Below, in pieces: positions 1-8,404 of a stretch of DNA of 64,000 bases. Every line of letters begins with the position of its first letter. The stretch's first letter is position 1. Both the position numbers and the translations under genes were made by a program. A model generated the notes under the pieces. The model ran no database searches. It saw only the letters and a program-made list of their open reading frames with translations, and was not told the origin of the DNA. The stretch comes from Paenibacillus abyssi (lineage in GTDB: Bacteria > Bacillota > Bacilli > Paenibacillales > Paenibacillaceae), in contig NZ_BMGR01000001.1 of NCBI RefSeq assembly GCF_014640295.1, positions 434,001 through 498,000 of the forward strand. Direction: 5' to 3'.

Positions 1-242
1 AGTTCATGTGTCCATCCATCTTCACCAATGATTAAATAAGCTAAGCTATTTCTAATTCCAATTCCGTCATTTAAAACAGGATTTTGATTTTGGAATACAT
101 TCTCCAATAAGCAGATGCTTACTACAACGTTAAGAATGATCAACATTAATACCGCCCGTGAAAAGGGATGAGATAATCTGCTGTATTTCAAAAGTAATCC
201 AATAATTACAGTAATAACAATTGAACCAATATAAAATGTCAT
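1..242 (-). CDS. Small membrane protein, C-terminus outside the window
   Basis: The reverse strand opens with ATG at 242..240, preceded by a GGGAGAG ribosome binding site, and stays open to the window edge, about 80 codons. The start of the product (MTFYIGSIVITVIIGLLL) is a hydrophobic helix. A second hydrophobic stretch, around VLMLIILNVVVSICLL, follows a short basic linker (KYSRLSHPFSR), so at least two membrane segments are visible. I do not recognise the family. The C-terminus is missing because the window ends. Confidence 0.5.
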   Translation of the reverse strand, partial: MTFYIGSIVITVIIGLLLKYSRLSHPFSRAVLMLIILNVVVSICLLENVFQNQNPVLNDGIGIRNSLAYLIIGEDGWTHE

Positions 243-469
243 TATTTCTCTCCCGTTTTCAGTATATTCTCTCCGATGCCGCTCAATCCACTTCCTTTCG
301 ACGAACCAAGGATTGGCCTCAGCCGATCCGCAGGGTTCTTAAAACGTAATCCTAGGGTTTATTGTATCTTGCAAAATACCAGCCGGAAAAGAGGGCGCAT
401 CGAACATCTATAGCGGTCACCCATTCTCTCAATTTCATTCCTTTGTTGAGCTGCTCATACATGTTTTCT

Positions 470-1292
470 TCATTCATGTTCTATAATAATGTCTGCGCAA
501 CGAATAATAAGTTCAGGCATTCCCGCACCTGAAAACAGGATATGGGCTTCATAGCCTTCATCCGTACAATACAGTTCTTCATAAATCCAGTGACTGCCCA
601 CAATATGCTCATCTTGCCAGATAATTTCAACTGTATCAAATGTGATCTTATTGAAATTAGTGAACCCGCCCTCTGTGTCCATTCGCATGATAATCTGCTT
701 GCCGGTAGTCAGTTCCATTACTCTGCAATCGTGAAAACCGAAATGGTTGCGAATATGTTCTGGAATGTTCTCCGCTTGTTGAGCCTGCCTATACTCTTCT
801 AAGATCAGCATCATGAGCTTTTCATTTTCTATACTCAGTTGTCTCAACTCGTGCAATACTTCTTTTGTACAATAGCCTAGTGAAAATACCCGCATATCTG
901 CAATGCGGGAAGACAACTCGTCCGGCAGTTGATGAGCCGCTTCCTTACATCGACGCCCGTGATTGATGCTGAACTCTTCCTTACACTTCACCTCGTCAAA
1001 AGGAGGCCGGACATCATAAGTCGCAATTAATTGCTGTATATGGGAAATTTGTTCGGATGACATATCCATTTATCAAGAGGCACATAATGCGCGCCGTCCT
1101 GTTCAAGCATAAACCGAGGATCAACATCGTAAACCTCGCGCTGCATTTTTACAAATTCCCTTTCCTTTCTTCTATAGAGCCGCAAATAGAGTGCTTCGTC
1201 ACGTACATATGCTCCTTTATGCGCCCTCATGCCAAAATGAAGCCCTGTCCGCTGGCAGCATAAATCGTACCATCTTTTGTCAAATATTTCAC
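470..1292 (-). pseudogene. DUF4085-family gene broken by two frameshifts
   Basis: The product resembles DUF4085 proteins, a Bacillales family of unknown function that typically begins MKYFTK and carries GLHFGMR and YVRDEALYLRLY. The likely start is GTG at 1292, six bases after GAGGTGGGG, reading VKYLTK. The frame is lost almost at once in an A run near 1277-1284, where one missing A would restore KRWYDLC. It continues in another frame to about 1060 (through QDGAHYVPLDKW). A second shift then moves to the frame that ends at 470 (MSSEQISHIQQL through FGFHDCRVMEL to the end PELIIRCADIIIEHE). Joined, the pieces cover the family's full length, about 270 residues. Both breaks are small indels, so the decay is recent; sequencing error is the alternative. 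Confidence 0.7.
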
Positions 1293-1556
1293 GCAGCCCC
1301 ACCTCTATGCCTTTAGTCGATCCAGCAGCACGTCCTGACAGTAGACACGAACAACATTCACCTTCCGAATGTATTTTCATGCTTGACCACGAACGTTTCT
1401 CGCTTTTCCTGATCCTCAAATTCAACCTTTTGTTTTGCGTTAGATCTACTTCTGATCTGTTGAATGTTAAGTCTAGCACCACTATTGAACATTATGTATA
1501 CGTATGTTCTTAAATTAAAACCGGCGGCATTCCTGGACTGTGGATTGCCGCTGGTT

Positions 1557-1925
1557 TTATGCCAGATGCTCCTCAAGACGATCCATGGTCTGTTTGGCAC
1601 CTGGGATGGCAGGCAGGCCCTCGAACACCACCTGGCCGCCCTTGCTGCCCCCGTCCGGCCCCATATCGATGATCCAATCCGCTTGGCTGATCACATCGAG
1701 GTTATGCTCGGTGACGTGTATTGCCGGCATTTATGGGCGGTTCATGATGTCCGGCAGTTGGCCGATATCTGACGACATATGCAGGCCGGTCATCTGCTCG
1801 TCCATCATCTAGATGCTGCCCTTCTTATGCTGCTGCCGCTTGCCAGCCTGATGTCCTTGAACCGTCTGCCTCCGCATCCTTCGCATGGCAGCTTCACGCT
1901 GTCGAGGAATGCGAGGCCTGTATAC
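1557..1925 (-). pseudogene. Remnant of a UvrA-like excinuclease ATPase
   Basis: On the reverse strand a first piece near 1925-1830 reads LAFLDSVKLPCEGCGGRRF, which matches the second zinc-finger region (CxxCxGxRF) of the short UvrA2-type paralogues linked to drug tolerance or DNA damage. A second piece near 1720-1557 reads [18 protein letters not shown], then [15 protein letters not shown], and ends at a stop at 1557; this is the C-terminal ATPase D-loop region of UvrA. The stretch between them holds stop codons and a shortened signature region, and everything upstream of the zinc finger is absent. It is a relic that cannot encode a working ATPase. Confidence 0.65.
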
Positions 1926-2033
1926 GATAGGGGATTGTTTTCTTTAAAAGCCCAAACTTCCCCTTCCCCGCTTCTGATAAACTGCCTATCGCAATAATAC
2001 CACTGATCTACAAATTAGATGATTAATGTTTTT

Positions 2034-3131
2034 CTATTCGAATGTAGGAGCAGGTAATTCATCAATTTTCATACGAAGCAAACAATAAGGTTTTTGTCGC
2101 AGGTCTACTCCATAATGAAATCTCGCCTGCCGATGTAATTGGTTCACAATGACATATAAGTATTGATCCGGACCAATCGAAAACGTATCCGGCCATAAAA
2201 TTCTCGGATCATGTGCGATAGTTTCCATTATGCCATTCGGCAATATCTTTCGGATACTGTTGTTTTCATAATCTCCAGCATAAACGTTTCCTTGTGCATC
2301 GGTGATCATTCCATCAGACGCGCCTTTTTCTCCCCAATACTTCACATAATAACGTAGATTCATATCCGGTATCGTTCTGTCTCTTAGGGCTTCTGTTGAG
2401 ATCGAGTACAGTTGACGACTGGTTAGTGGACAAAAAAACAAAGTCTTTCCATCAGGGGAAATCGCTATACCATCAGAGGCCAGCCTGAAGGGCGAAGTTG
2501 AGCCGTCCTTGTTGCGATTCATCAAAATTCTACCTTCTACCTTCGGTAAAAAATAGGGATCCGGTGAGGTTGAATTTGCTCCATTTAACCGCCTAAACGC
2601 ATTTCCATTTTCTAAATCTACGACAATAATAGCTCCTGGTCCACTAGAAGAAGAATCCGTGATATATGCATAGCCTGCTTTGCCGACACGAAAATCAAAT
2701 CGGACATCATTCAAGTAAGTTGTTGGCAGCACTACATCTTCTCTAAACGTATATACTTTGCTGATCGTATTTGTTTTTAAATCTACAGCGACTAATTTTG
2801 CTCCCCCTATTATAGGTTCAGAAAAATTTGGTGCTGCTGTATCCAATACCCAAAGTGTTCCCCTTCCATCAGCAACGACACTTTGCACACTGATGAAAGA
2901 CATTGCGATATTCCATGGGTTTACCAAGTTAGTTTCAAGATTAGGATAAGGCTGTAATGTATCCCCGACAATTTCAGCCACCGTAAATTTAACGTCGTCT
3001 CCCCATTTCGGAAAACAAACGAAAATTCGCCCGGTTTCCGAAACAGTAACGCCTGTAGGCATAGCCCCGTAAAATAAAAAAACCGGTTCAAACTGACCGA
3101 AATATTGTTCCATAGGTAACCTAAGCATCAT
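2034..3131 (-). CDS. Major royal jelly protein / yellow family protein
   Basis: 365-residue protein starting at ATG 3131, five bases after GAGGAGG. It lacks a signal peptide. Its spaced segments fit the beta-propeller of the MRJP/yellow family (PF03022), which is related to SMP-30/gluconolactonase-type propellers: GVTVSETGRIFVCFPKWGDD, LWVLDTAA, AYITDSSSSGPGAIIVVDL, DGIAISPDGKTLFFCPL and DAQGNVYAGDYENNSI. Bacterial members have no well-settled function; some are proposed to bind or hydrolyse small ligands such as lactones. It stands alone, with no co-directional partner within 600 bases on either side apart from relics. Family assignment is firm; the substrate is unknown. Confidence 0.75.
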   Translation of the reverse strand: MMLRLPMEQYFGQFEPVFLFYGAMPTGVTVSETGRIFVCFPKWGDDVKFTVAEIVGDTLQPYPNLETNLVNPWNIAMSFISVQSVVADGRGTLWVLDTAAPNFSEPIIGGAKLVAVDLKTNTISKVYTFREDVVLPTTYLNDVRFDFRVGKAGYAYITDSSSSGPGAIIVVDLENGNAFRRLNGANSTSPDPYFLPKVEGRILMNRNKDGSTSPFRLASDGIAISPDGKTLFFCPLTSRQLYSISTEALRDRTIPDMNLRYYVKYWGEKGASDGMITDAQGNVYAGDYENNSIRKILPNGIMETIAHDPRILWPDTFSIGPDQYLYVIVNQLHRQARFHYGVDLRQKPYCLLRMKIDELPAPTFE

Positions 3132-3215
3132 GATATCCTCCTCAACAAATTCGAACGGATATCACCTATATATGATCAAAATTTGTTCAAGTGCCTGGTT
3201 TTTGAAGATTTTTTT

Positions 3216-3380
3216 CTAACCTGTTAGTTTATTGCCTTTGCCGAACGTTTCCCATAACGAATCCCGTGCCGCATTTACATATTTCAGTTTCTTGATAGGA
3301 TCACGCGTCTCTGTAAGCTCCCGGAATCGCTCAGGCAGCTCTGTCAACCTATTTCCAGTAAACGCTTGCTCAGATTACGG
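3216..3380 (-). pseudogene. C-terminal tail of an unidentified gene
   Basis: The 306 bases between the royal-jelly-type gene and the SDR gene contain one protein-like stretch on the reverse strand: RLTELPERFRELTETRD followed by PIKKLKYVNAARDSLWETFG, ending in a stop at 3216-3218. The amphipathic, charge-balanced composition looks like a real protein tail, not random translation. There is no start codon or upstream body, so I treat it as a relic. I do not recognise the family. The rest of the gap holds the SDR ribosome binding site and nothing else I can name. Confidence 0.3.
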
Positions 3381-3437
3381 CTGCACGTTATGTTATTCTA
3401 GTAGTGCATACCATTTTTCGGAAAGGGGAACTGAACA

Positions 3438-4286
3438 ATGCCGCACGAACTTAACGGCCGGGTTGCCGTCATTACCGGAGCAACGCGGGGTATTGGCAAA
3501 AACATGGCACTGCTTTTTGCCCGGGAGGGCTATACGGTGGTCGGAACCGGCCGCGACGAAGGTAAGCTCCGAGAGTTGGAACAGGAGCTTAAGGGCGTCT
3601 CACCATCGAGCATCGCGATTCCTCTCGACGTCAGAAACCTTGACGACGCCAAGCGGACCGCCGCTCGGGTGGTCGAGGAGTTTGGACGCATCGACGTCTG
3701 GATTAACAACGCCGGCGTATTCTTCGCCATTGGTCCGACCTGGGAGGTCGAACCGTCGGATTGGGTCGGCGACGTGACAACCAACCTGATGGGTACGTTC
3801 AATTGTGTTCATGCGGCGATCCCGCATATGCTGAAGCGGGGCGAAGGCCGAATCATCAACCTCGTCGGCGGCGGCACGCTCGGCGAGTTCAATTATGGCA
3901 ACGCCTACGGTACGTCCAAGACCGCCATCGCCCGCTTCACGGAAAATCTTGCGTCCGAGCTTGCAGGCACCGGCCTTCGGTCCTTTGCGCTTGATCCGGG
4001 CCTTAACGACACCGATATGACGCGATATCAGCGGGAAACGCCGACGGGAAAAAAATACCTGGACAAAATCGAGCAGCTATTCGAGGAACATGTCGACGTA
4101 CCGCCAAGCTGGGCGCCGGAATCGGCCCTGCAGCTGGCCTCGGGTGCGCTTGACGCGTACAACGGGCGTATCGTATCGACGTACGACGATGCAGATAAGC
4201 TTGCTGCCGCATCTAGTACTATTGCGGACACGGAGCATTACACGCTCCGTATGACCCGTCTCGACGGCATGTCACGCACCCTGTAA
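3438..4286 (+). CDS. SDR-family NAD(P)-dependent oxidoreductase
   Basis: 282-residue short-chain dehydrogenase starting at ATG 3438 after AAAGGGG. The cofactor-binding motif TGATRGIG is at residues 13-20, NNAG near 90 and the active-site YGTSK near 156-160. In classical SDRs a serine sits about 13 residues before the catalytic Tyr; here that stretch reads VGGGTLGEF and has no Ser, only Thr at about -10. The protein could therefore be a weak or altered enzyme. A C-terminal extension of about 40 residues follows the usual substrate loop. Base composition is clearly richer in G+C than the flanking DNA, which may mean a different origin. The reverse strand here also has open frames, explained by the GC-rich codons. 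The substrate cannot be told. Confidence 0.85.
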   Translation: MPHELNGRVAVITGATRGIGKNMALLFAREGYTVVGTGRDEGKLRELEQELKGVSPSSIAIPLDVRNLDDAKRTAARVVEEFGRIDVWINNAGVFFAIGPTWEVEPSDWVGDVTTNLMGTFNCVHAAIPHMLKRGEGRIINLVGGGTLGEFNYGNAYGTSKTAIARFTENLASELAGTGLRSFALDPGLNDTDMTRYQRETPTGKKYLDKIEQLFEEHVDVPPSWAPESALQLASGALDAYNGRIVSTYDDADKLAAASSTIADTEHYTLRMTRLDGMSRTL

Positions 4287-4474
4287 ACATGAATTCGTTC
4301 CGCCAGGGCGGCTGCGGCCACGCTCCTCTCCGCCCCACCCACCGGGTCTAGTCGCGTTTTCATTCGTTTTCCCTGGTTATCCCCTTGAAATTCAGCGGAT
4401 TATTTGATTCAATCAATTGGGATGTCAGCCCTGTCCCACGCATGACCATCACAAGCAAGGAGGCCTGATTTTAC

Positions 4475-5392
4475 ATGAGAACATTGAAGATTGGAACCAG
4501 CAATTTGGAGGTGCCGGTTGTAGCAGTCGGTTGCATGCGCATCAACTCGCTGGAAAAGGCGGAAGCAGAGCGGTTCGTCCAGACCTCGCTGGAGGAAGGC
4601 GCGAATTTCTTTGATCATGCCGATATCTATGGCAGCGGCGCTTGCGAGGAAATTTTCGCTGATGCCATACATATGAACGACGACATCCGTGAGAAGATGA
4701 TTCTGCAGTCTAAATGCGGAATCCGCAATGGCATGTTCGACTTCTCCAAGGAGCACATTCTGTCTTCGGTCGACGGTATTCTGAAGCGTTTGAAAACCGA
4801 CTACCTGGACATTCTGCTCCTGCATCGTCCGGATACGCTCGTGGAACCGGAGGAAGTCGCGGAAGCGTTCGATAAACTGGAAAACTCCGGCAAGGTACGC
4901 CATTTCGGCGTCTCCAATCAGAACCCGTTGCAAATTCAGCTGCTGCAGAAATACGTCAAGCAGCCCATTGTGGCGAATCAGCTTCAGCTCAGCATCACGA
5001 ACGCCACGATGATCACCCAAGGCTTCAATGTCAACATGGAGAATGAGGCGGCCGTGAACCGTGACGGCAGCATTCTCGACTTCTGCCGGCTGAACGACAT
5101 TACGATCCAGCCTTGGTCTCCATTCCAGTACGGCTTCTTCGAGGGCGTGTTCCTCGGCAGCGACAAGTTCCCCGAGTTAAACGCTAAGATTGATGAGGTA
5201 GCAGCTAAATACGGCGTTAGCAATACGACTATCGCAATGGCCTGGATCCTTCGCCATCCGGCCCGCATGCAGCCGGTTACGGGCACCATGAACATCGAGC
5301 GTCTAAAGGACTGTTGCAGGGCGGCCGACATTCAGCTGACACGCGAAGACTGGTACGAGATCTACCGCGCGGCTGGCAATGTGTTACCGTAA
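4475..5392 (+). CDS. Aldo/keto reductase, YdhF-like
   Basis: 305-residue aldo/keto reductase starting at ATG 4475, preceded by AAGGAGG with a spacer of about ten bases. The family's catalytic tetrad is visible: Asp and Tyr in FFDHADIYGSGACEE, Lys in LQSKCG and His in LLLHRPD. The NADPH-binding C-terminal part (WILRHPARMQPVTGTMN) and a full-length (beta/alpha)8 barrel are present. The pattern is closest to the E. coli YdhF type, cytosolic NADPH-dependent reductases of small carbonyls with poorly known substrates. It lies about 190 bases after the SDR gene on the same strand; they could share a transcript, but the gap is large and no operon is proven. Confidence 0.85.
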   Translation: MRTLKIGTSNLEVPVVAVGCMRINSLEKAEAERFVQTSLEEGANFFDHADIYGSGACEEIFADAIHMNDDIREKMILQSKCGIRNGMFDFSKEHILSSVDGILKRLKTDYLDILLLHRPDTLVEPEEVAEAFDKLENSGKVRHFGVSNQNPLQIQLLQKYVKQPIVANQLQLSITNATMITQGFNVNMENEAAVNRDGSILDFCRLNDITIQPWSPFQYGFFEGVFLGSDKFPELNAKIDEVAAKYGVSNTTIAMAWILRHPARMQPVTGTMNIERLKDCCRAADIQLTREDWYEIYRAAGNVLP

Positions 5393-5851
5393 GCGGAAAT
5401 AGGCATCTTATACCGGTGATTATGTGCTAATTTGTAATGCCTACCCCGGCAATGAGTTGTGGAAGTGGTTTGAGTTATTGGCTTTATTTTGCATAGTATT
5501 CAAGTAGAATTCTCCTTGGTTTTTTGTTTTGGGATCGGCTCTTTGGCCGGATGCCGGTATCCCTTAACCTTTTACCAAGGAGTCTTTTTTTGGAGCGTGA
5601 GAGCAGCTCGTCGGGACTTTGGGATATTTTCATATACAAGAAGATCAGTCTCTTCGTTATTTGCCATTCCTTCAACCTTTCATGCAGCTTCTGACTACCT
5701 GTTTACAATACGGAAAATTTTAAGAAATGAGCTTATTTTCTATCTGTCAGCGATTTTTGTGGGTAATAGTAAGTACGGTCAAGCCATTGCCGGATGAGAC
5801 ATCTCGCGGCGATTCCAGACCTGATCATTCCATGTAGAGAGGAATATGTGT
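5393..5851. other. Intergenic stretch of about 460 bases
   Basis: No gene was recognised between the aldo/keto reductase and the lipid kinase. It contains a nested inverted repeat at 5512-5591, listed separately. Short open frames here have no ribosome binding site and no recognisable domain. Confidence 0.4.
5512..5591 (+). other. Nested inverted repeat followed by a T run
   Basis: CTCCTTGGT (5512-5520) pairs exactly with ACCAAGGAG (5574-5582). Inside it GGGATCGGC (5531-5539) pairs with GCCG and ATCCC (5553-5556, 5559-5563) with only a two-base bulge. A run of seven T follows at 5585-5591. The two stacked stems and the T run would suit a large intrinsic terminator or a structured leader RNA on the plus strand. 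It lies about 120 bases after the aldo/keto reductase stop and about 260 bases before the kinase start. The function is inferred from the repeat alone. Confidence 0.4.
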
Positions 5852-6742
5852 ATGAAGCAAGCCATGATTATCGTCAACCCTTCTTCCGGCAAAGAAGAAG
5901 CAGTCAAGCATGTCATAGACATAGAAGCAATTCTGCGCAATAAGGGATACGAAGTTACAGTCAATGAGACGGCAAAGGAACTGGATGCAACCCGTTTTTG
6001 CATTAGTGCTTGCAAGGATTGTTACGACCTGGCTGTTTCCATTGGCGGAGATGGCACACTTCATGAGACAATCAACGGACTCATCGATCAGACGCACCGT
6101 CCGACACTCGGTATAGTCCCTCTTGGGACCGTCAATGATTTTGCGCGGGCATTACAAATTCCGTTGGATCCCGAGAAGGCGATCCAGACGCTAACTTCTC
6201 CCAGAGTAAAAAGAGTTGATATCGGCCGAATGAACAACCAGCTGTTCGCCAACGTTGTTGCGGTCGGTTCATTAGCGGAAACGCTATCTGCTGTAACATC
6301 AGAGGATAAATCCAAGCTTGGCGCTTTAGCCTATTTGAAAGAAGGCATTAAAGAACTTACAAGCAGGTCTGCCCATCCCTTGATCATTCGCTATGATGAT
6401 AAGGTATGGGAAGGAGAATCTCCACTCTTTCTGGCGGCATTAACAAACTCGGTGGGCGGATTTCAACAACTCGCGCCTGATGCTGATGTCGACGATGGTC
6501 TGATTCACTGCTTTATTATAAAAGATCTCAGCGTAATCAATACCATTACTGTCGGGATATCGTTACTATCTGGACATCTGCAGGATCATAAAGATGTTAT
6601 TTATTTTACGGCCAAAAATGTCAGTGTAAGCTCAACAGAATCGGTTGGCACCAATGTTGATGGCGAAGAAGGTCCTCCTTTGCCCGTCGAGCTCAGCATT
6701 ATACCACGTCACATTCAAGTGATTGTGCCGGAAGAGGACTAG
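5852..6742 (+). CDS. YegS/DagK-family lipid kinase
   Basis: 296-residue diacylglycerol-kinase-catalytic-domain protein. The family signature GGDGTLHETINGL lies near residues 68-80, NPSSGK at residues 9-14, and PLGTVNDFAR near 100. Family members phosphorylate diacylglycerol or related lipids at the membrane surface using ATP; the Bacillales essential member is DgkB, but several paralogues exist and this may be one. I chose ATG 5852 (MKQAMIIVNPSSG) because GAGAGGAA lies about eight bases upstream; an in-frame ATG at 5846 sits too close to that site. It is followed by a terminator shared with the convergent methionine operon. Confidence 0.85.
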   Translation: MKQAMIIVNPSSGKEEAVKHVIDIEAILRNKGYEVTVNETAKELDATRFCISACKDCYDLAVSIGGDGTLHETINGLIDQTHRPTLGIVPLGTVNDFARALQIPLDPEKAIQTLTSPRVKRVDIGRMNNQLFANVVAVGSLAETLSAVTSEDKSKLGALAYLKEGIKELTSRSAHPLIIRYDDKVWEGESPLFLAALTNSVGGFQQLAPDADVDDGLIHCFIIKDLSVINTITVGISLLSGHLQDHKDVIYFTAKNVSVSSTESVGTNVDGEEGPPLPVELSIIPRHIQVIVPEED

Positions 6743-6750
6743 ATAGGAAT

Positions 6751-6789
6751 ATGAAAAAAAAGCCGTCCGACAAGATGCGTCGAACGGCT
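6751..6789 (-). terminator. Intrinsic terminator of the metNIQ operon
   Basis: AGCCGT (6761-6766) and CGAC (6768-6771) pair with GTCG (6779-6782) and ACGGCT (6784-6789), leaving one mismatch and a seven-base loop. The run of A just before it (6754-6760) is a U run when read on the minus strand, directly downstream of metQ. It lies in the convergent gap with the kinase gene. Confidence 0.75.
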
Positions 6790-6821
6790 TCACTTGGGTA
6801 GGCTTGATTCCGGCCGGCTGA

Positions 6822-7700
6822 TCAGAAAGCTGGAACGATTGCGCCTTTATAGTTGTCTTCGATGAACTGCTTGACTTCCGGAGACTGCAGCGCATTCGCA
6901 AGCGCTTGGATGCCTTCGCTATCCACGTTATCCGGACGGGCGGTCAAGATATTGACATAAGGGGAGTCGCTGCCTTCGATAAACAGGGCGTCTGCGGTCG
7001 GTACAAGCCCGGCTTCAATCGCGTAATTCGTATTGATCAAAGCCAGGTCCACTTCATCCAGTACCCGCGGAAGCGTCGCCGCCTCCACTTCTGTAATCTT
7101 CAGGTTTTTCGGGTTTTCCGTAATGTCCGCAACAATGCCCTCGACGCCAACGCCTTCCTTCAGTGTGATCAGGTTGTTGGCTGCGAGCAGGGCGAGCGCG
7201 CGTCCGCCATTGGACGGATCATTCGGGATCGCGACCCGTGCGCCCTCCTTCAGTTCCTCAATCGAATTGATTTTCTTGGAATACGCTCCGAGAGGCTCGA
7301 TGTGGATGCCGGCTGCGTTGACCAGGTCATAGCCCTTATCCTTATTGAACTGCTCCATATAAGGAATGTGCTGGAAGAAGTTCGCGTCCAGCTGCTTCTC
7401 GTAAAGCTGCGTGTTCGGCTGTACGTAATCGTTGAATTCAACAACATCCAATGTAATGCCCTGTTCCGCCAGCATCGGCTTCACGAAATTCAGAATTTCC
7501 GCGTGGGGAACCGGCGTCGCGCCGACCTTCAGCGTGATTTCCTGCTGTCCTCCGTTGCCCGCCGTTTCGTTCGCCGGCGCGTTATTGCCGCTGCCCGCGT
7601 TCGAATTGTTTGGATTATTGGTCGTCCCCGAGCCTTGTCCGCAAGCTGAAACGACCAGCGTCAGGATGAGTGTTAATAATAACAAGCTTATTTTCTTCAA
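6822..7700 (-). CDS. metQ: MetQ methionine-binding lipoprotein
   Basis: 292-residue NlpA/MetQ-family substrate-binding lipoprotein. It has a signal sequence with the lipobox LVVSAC, an Asn/Gly-rich linker, then the conserved KVGATPVPHAEIL, FNDYVQPNTQL, FFQHIPYMEQF and ALINTNYAIEAGL segments. In the family these bind D/L-methionine or related compounds at the outer membrane face and deliver them to MetI. The start is taken as TTG 7700 (MKKISLLLL), six bases after GGAGGG; no closer ATG fits. It is the last gene of the operon, 44 bases after metI, and is followed by the terminator at 6751-6789. Confidence 0.9.
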   Translation of the reverse strand: MKKISLLLLTLILTLVVSACGQGSGTTNNPNNSNAGSGNNAPANETAGNGGQQEITLKVGATPVPHAEILNFVKPMLAEQGITLDVVEFNDYVQPNTQLYEKQLDANFFQHIPYMEQFNKDKGYDLVNAAGIHIEPLGAYSKKINSIEELKEGARVAIPNDPSNGGRALALLAANNLITLKEGVGVEGIVADITENPKNLKITEVEAATLPRVLDEVDLALINTNYAIEAGLVPTADALFIEGSDSPYVNILTARPDNVDSEGIQALANALQSPEVKQFIEDNYKGAIVPAF

Positions 7701-7744
7701 TGTAATCCCTCCATTAAGTAATATAATCTCTATGTCCTTCATCC

Positions 7745-8404
7745 TTACTTCCGGCTGTATCGGCGAACAAGAAGATCGCCGGCCGATTGCAGGAGTTGAA
7801 CCAAAACGATAAGCAGCACGACCGTCACCAGCATGACATCGGTCTGGAAGCGTTGATAACCGTAGCGGAGAGCCAGGTCGCCGAGTCCACCGCCGCCGAT
7901 GACCCCGGACATGGCCGTATAGGAGACGAGCGTGACTGCCGTAATCGTCACGGCCGCCAATAGGCCGGGACGCGCTTCCAGCAGGAGAACTCGTCTGACA
8001 ATGTCCCATTTGGACGCGCCCATCGCCTGGGCAGCTTCGATAACGCCCCGGTCCACCTCGCGCAGGGAGGTTTCGACGAGCCGGGCGAAGAACGGCGTCG
8101 CGGCGACGACCAGCGGCGGAATCGATCCTTCCACGCCAAGCGTCGTGCCCGTGATGATTTTGGTTAGCGGCATAATCGTAATCATTAGAATGACGAACGG
8201 GACAGACCGCAGCACATTCACGACAAAGGATAGTATCATGTAAACAACCGGCTGCTCAAGCAGCTGACGGCGTGAAGTCAGAAACAGGATGACGCCCAGA
8301 ATCAAACCCAGAATGACCGTAAATAACAGAGACCAGGCCATCATTGCCAGCGTATCCTTAGTAGCTTCCCAAATTTCGTTCCAACGGACATTTTCGAAGG
8401 TCAT
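7745..8404 (-). CDS. metI: MetI methionine ABC transporter permease
   Basis: 219-residue BPD_transp_1 permease with five or so hydrophobic segments. The ABC-coupling EAA-like loop is EAAQAMGASKWDIVRRVLL (near residues 140-158), and SYTAMSGVIGGGGLGDLA is characteristic of MetI. It forms the membrane channel of the MetNIQ importer. Its ATG (8404) overlaps the metN stop in an ATGA arrangement, which points to translational coupling. Confidence 0.9.
   Translation of the reverse strand: MTFENVRWNEIWEATKDTLAMMAWSLLFTVILGLILGVILFLTSRRQLLEQPVVYMILSFVVNVLRSVPFVILMITIMPLTKIITGTTLGVEGSIPPLVVAATPFFARLVETSLREVDRGVIEAAQAMGASKWDIVRRVLLLEARPGLLAAVTITAVTLVSYTAMSGVIGGGGLGDLALRYGYQRFQTDVMLVTVVLLIVLVQLLQSAGDLLVRRYSRK

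Noticed and set aside
4409-5020. Open frame of 203 codons opposite the aldo/keto reductase
   Set aside because: It is the reverse strand of conserved aldo/keto reductase codons and shows no homology of its own.
6906-7649. Open frame of 247 codons opposite metQ
   Set aside because: Arg/Val-rich antisense of a well-recognised MetQ gene; no ribosome binding site.
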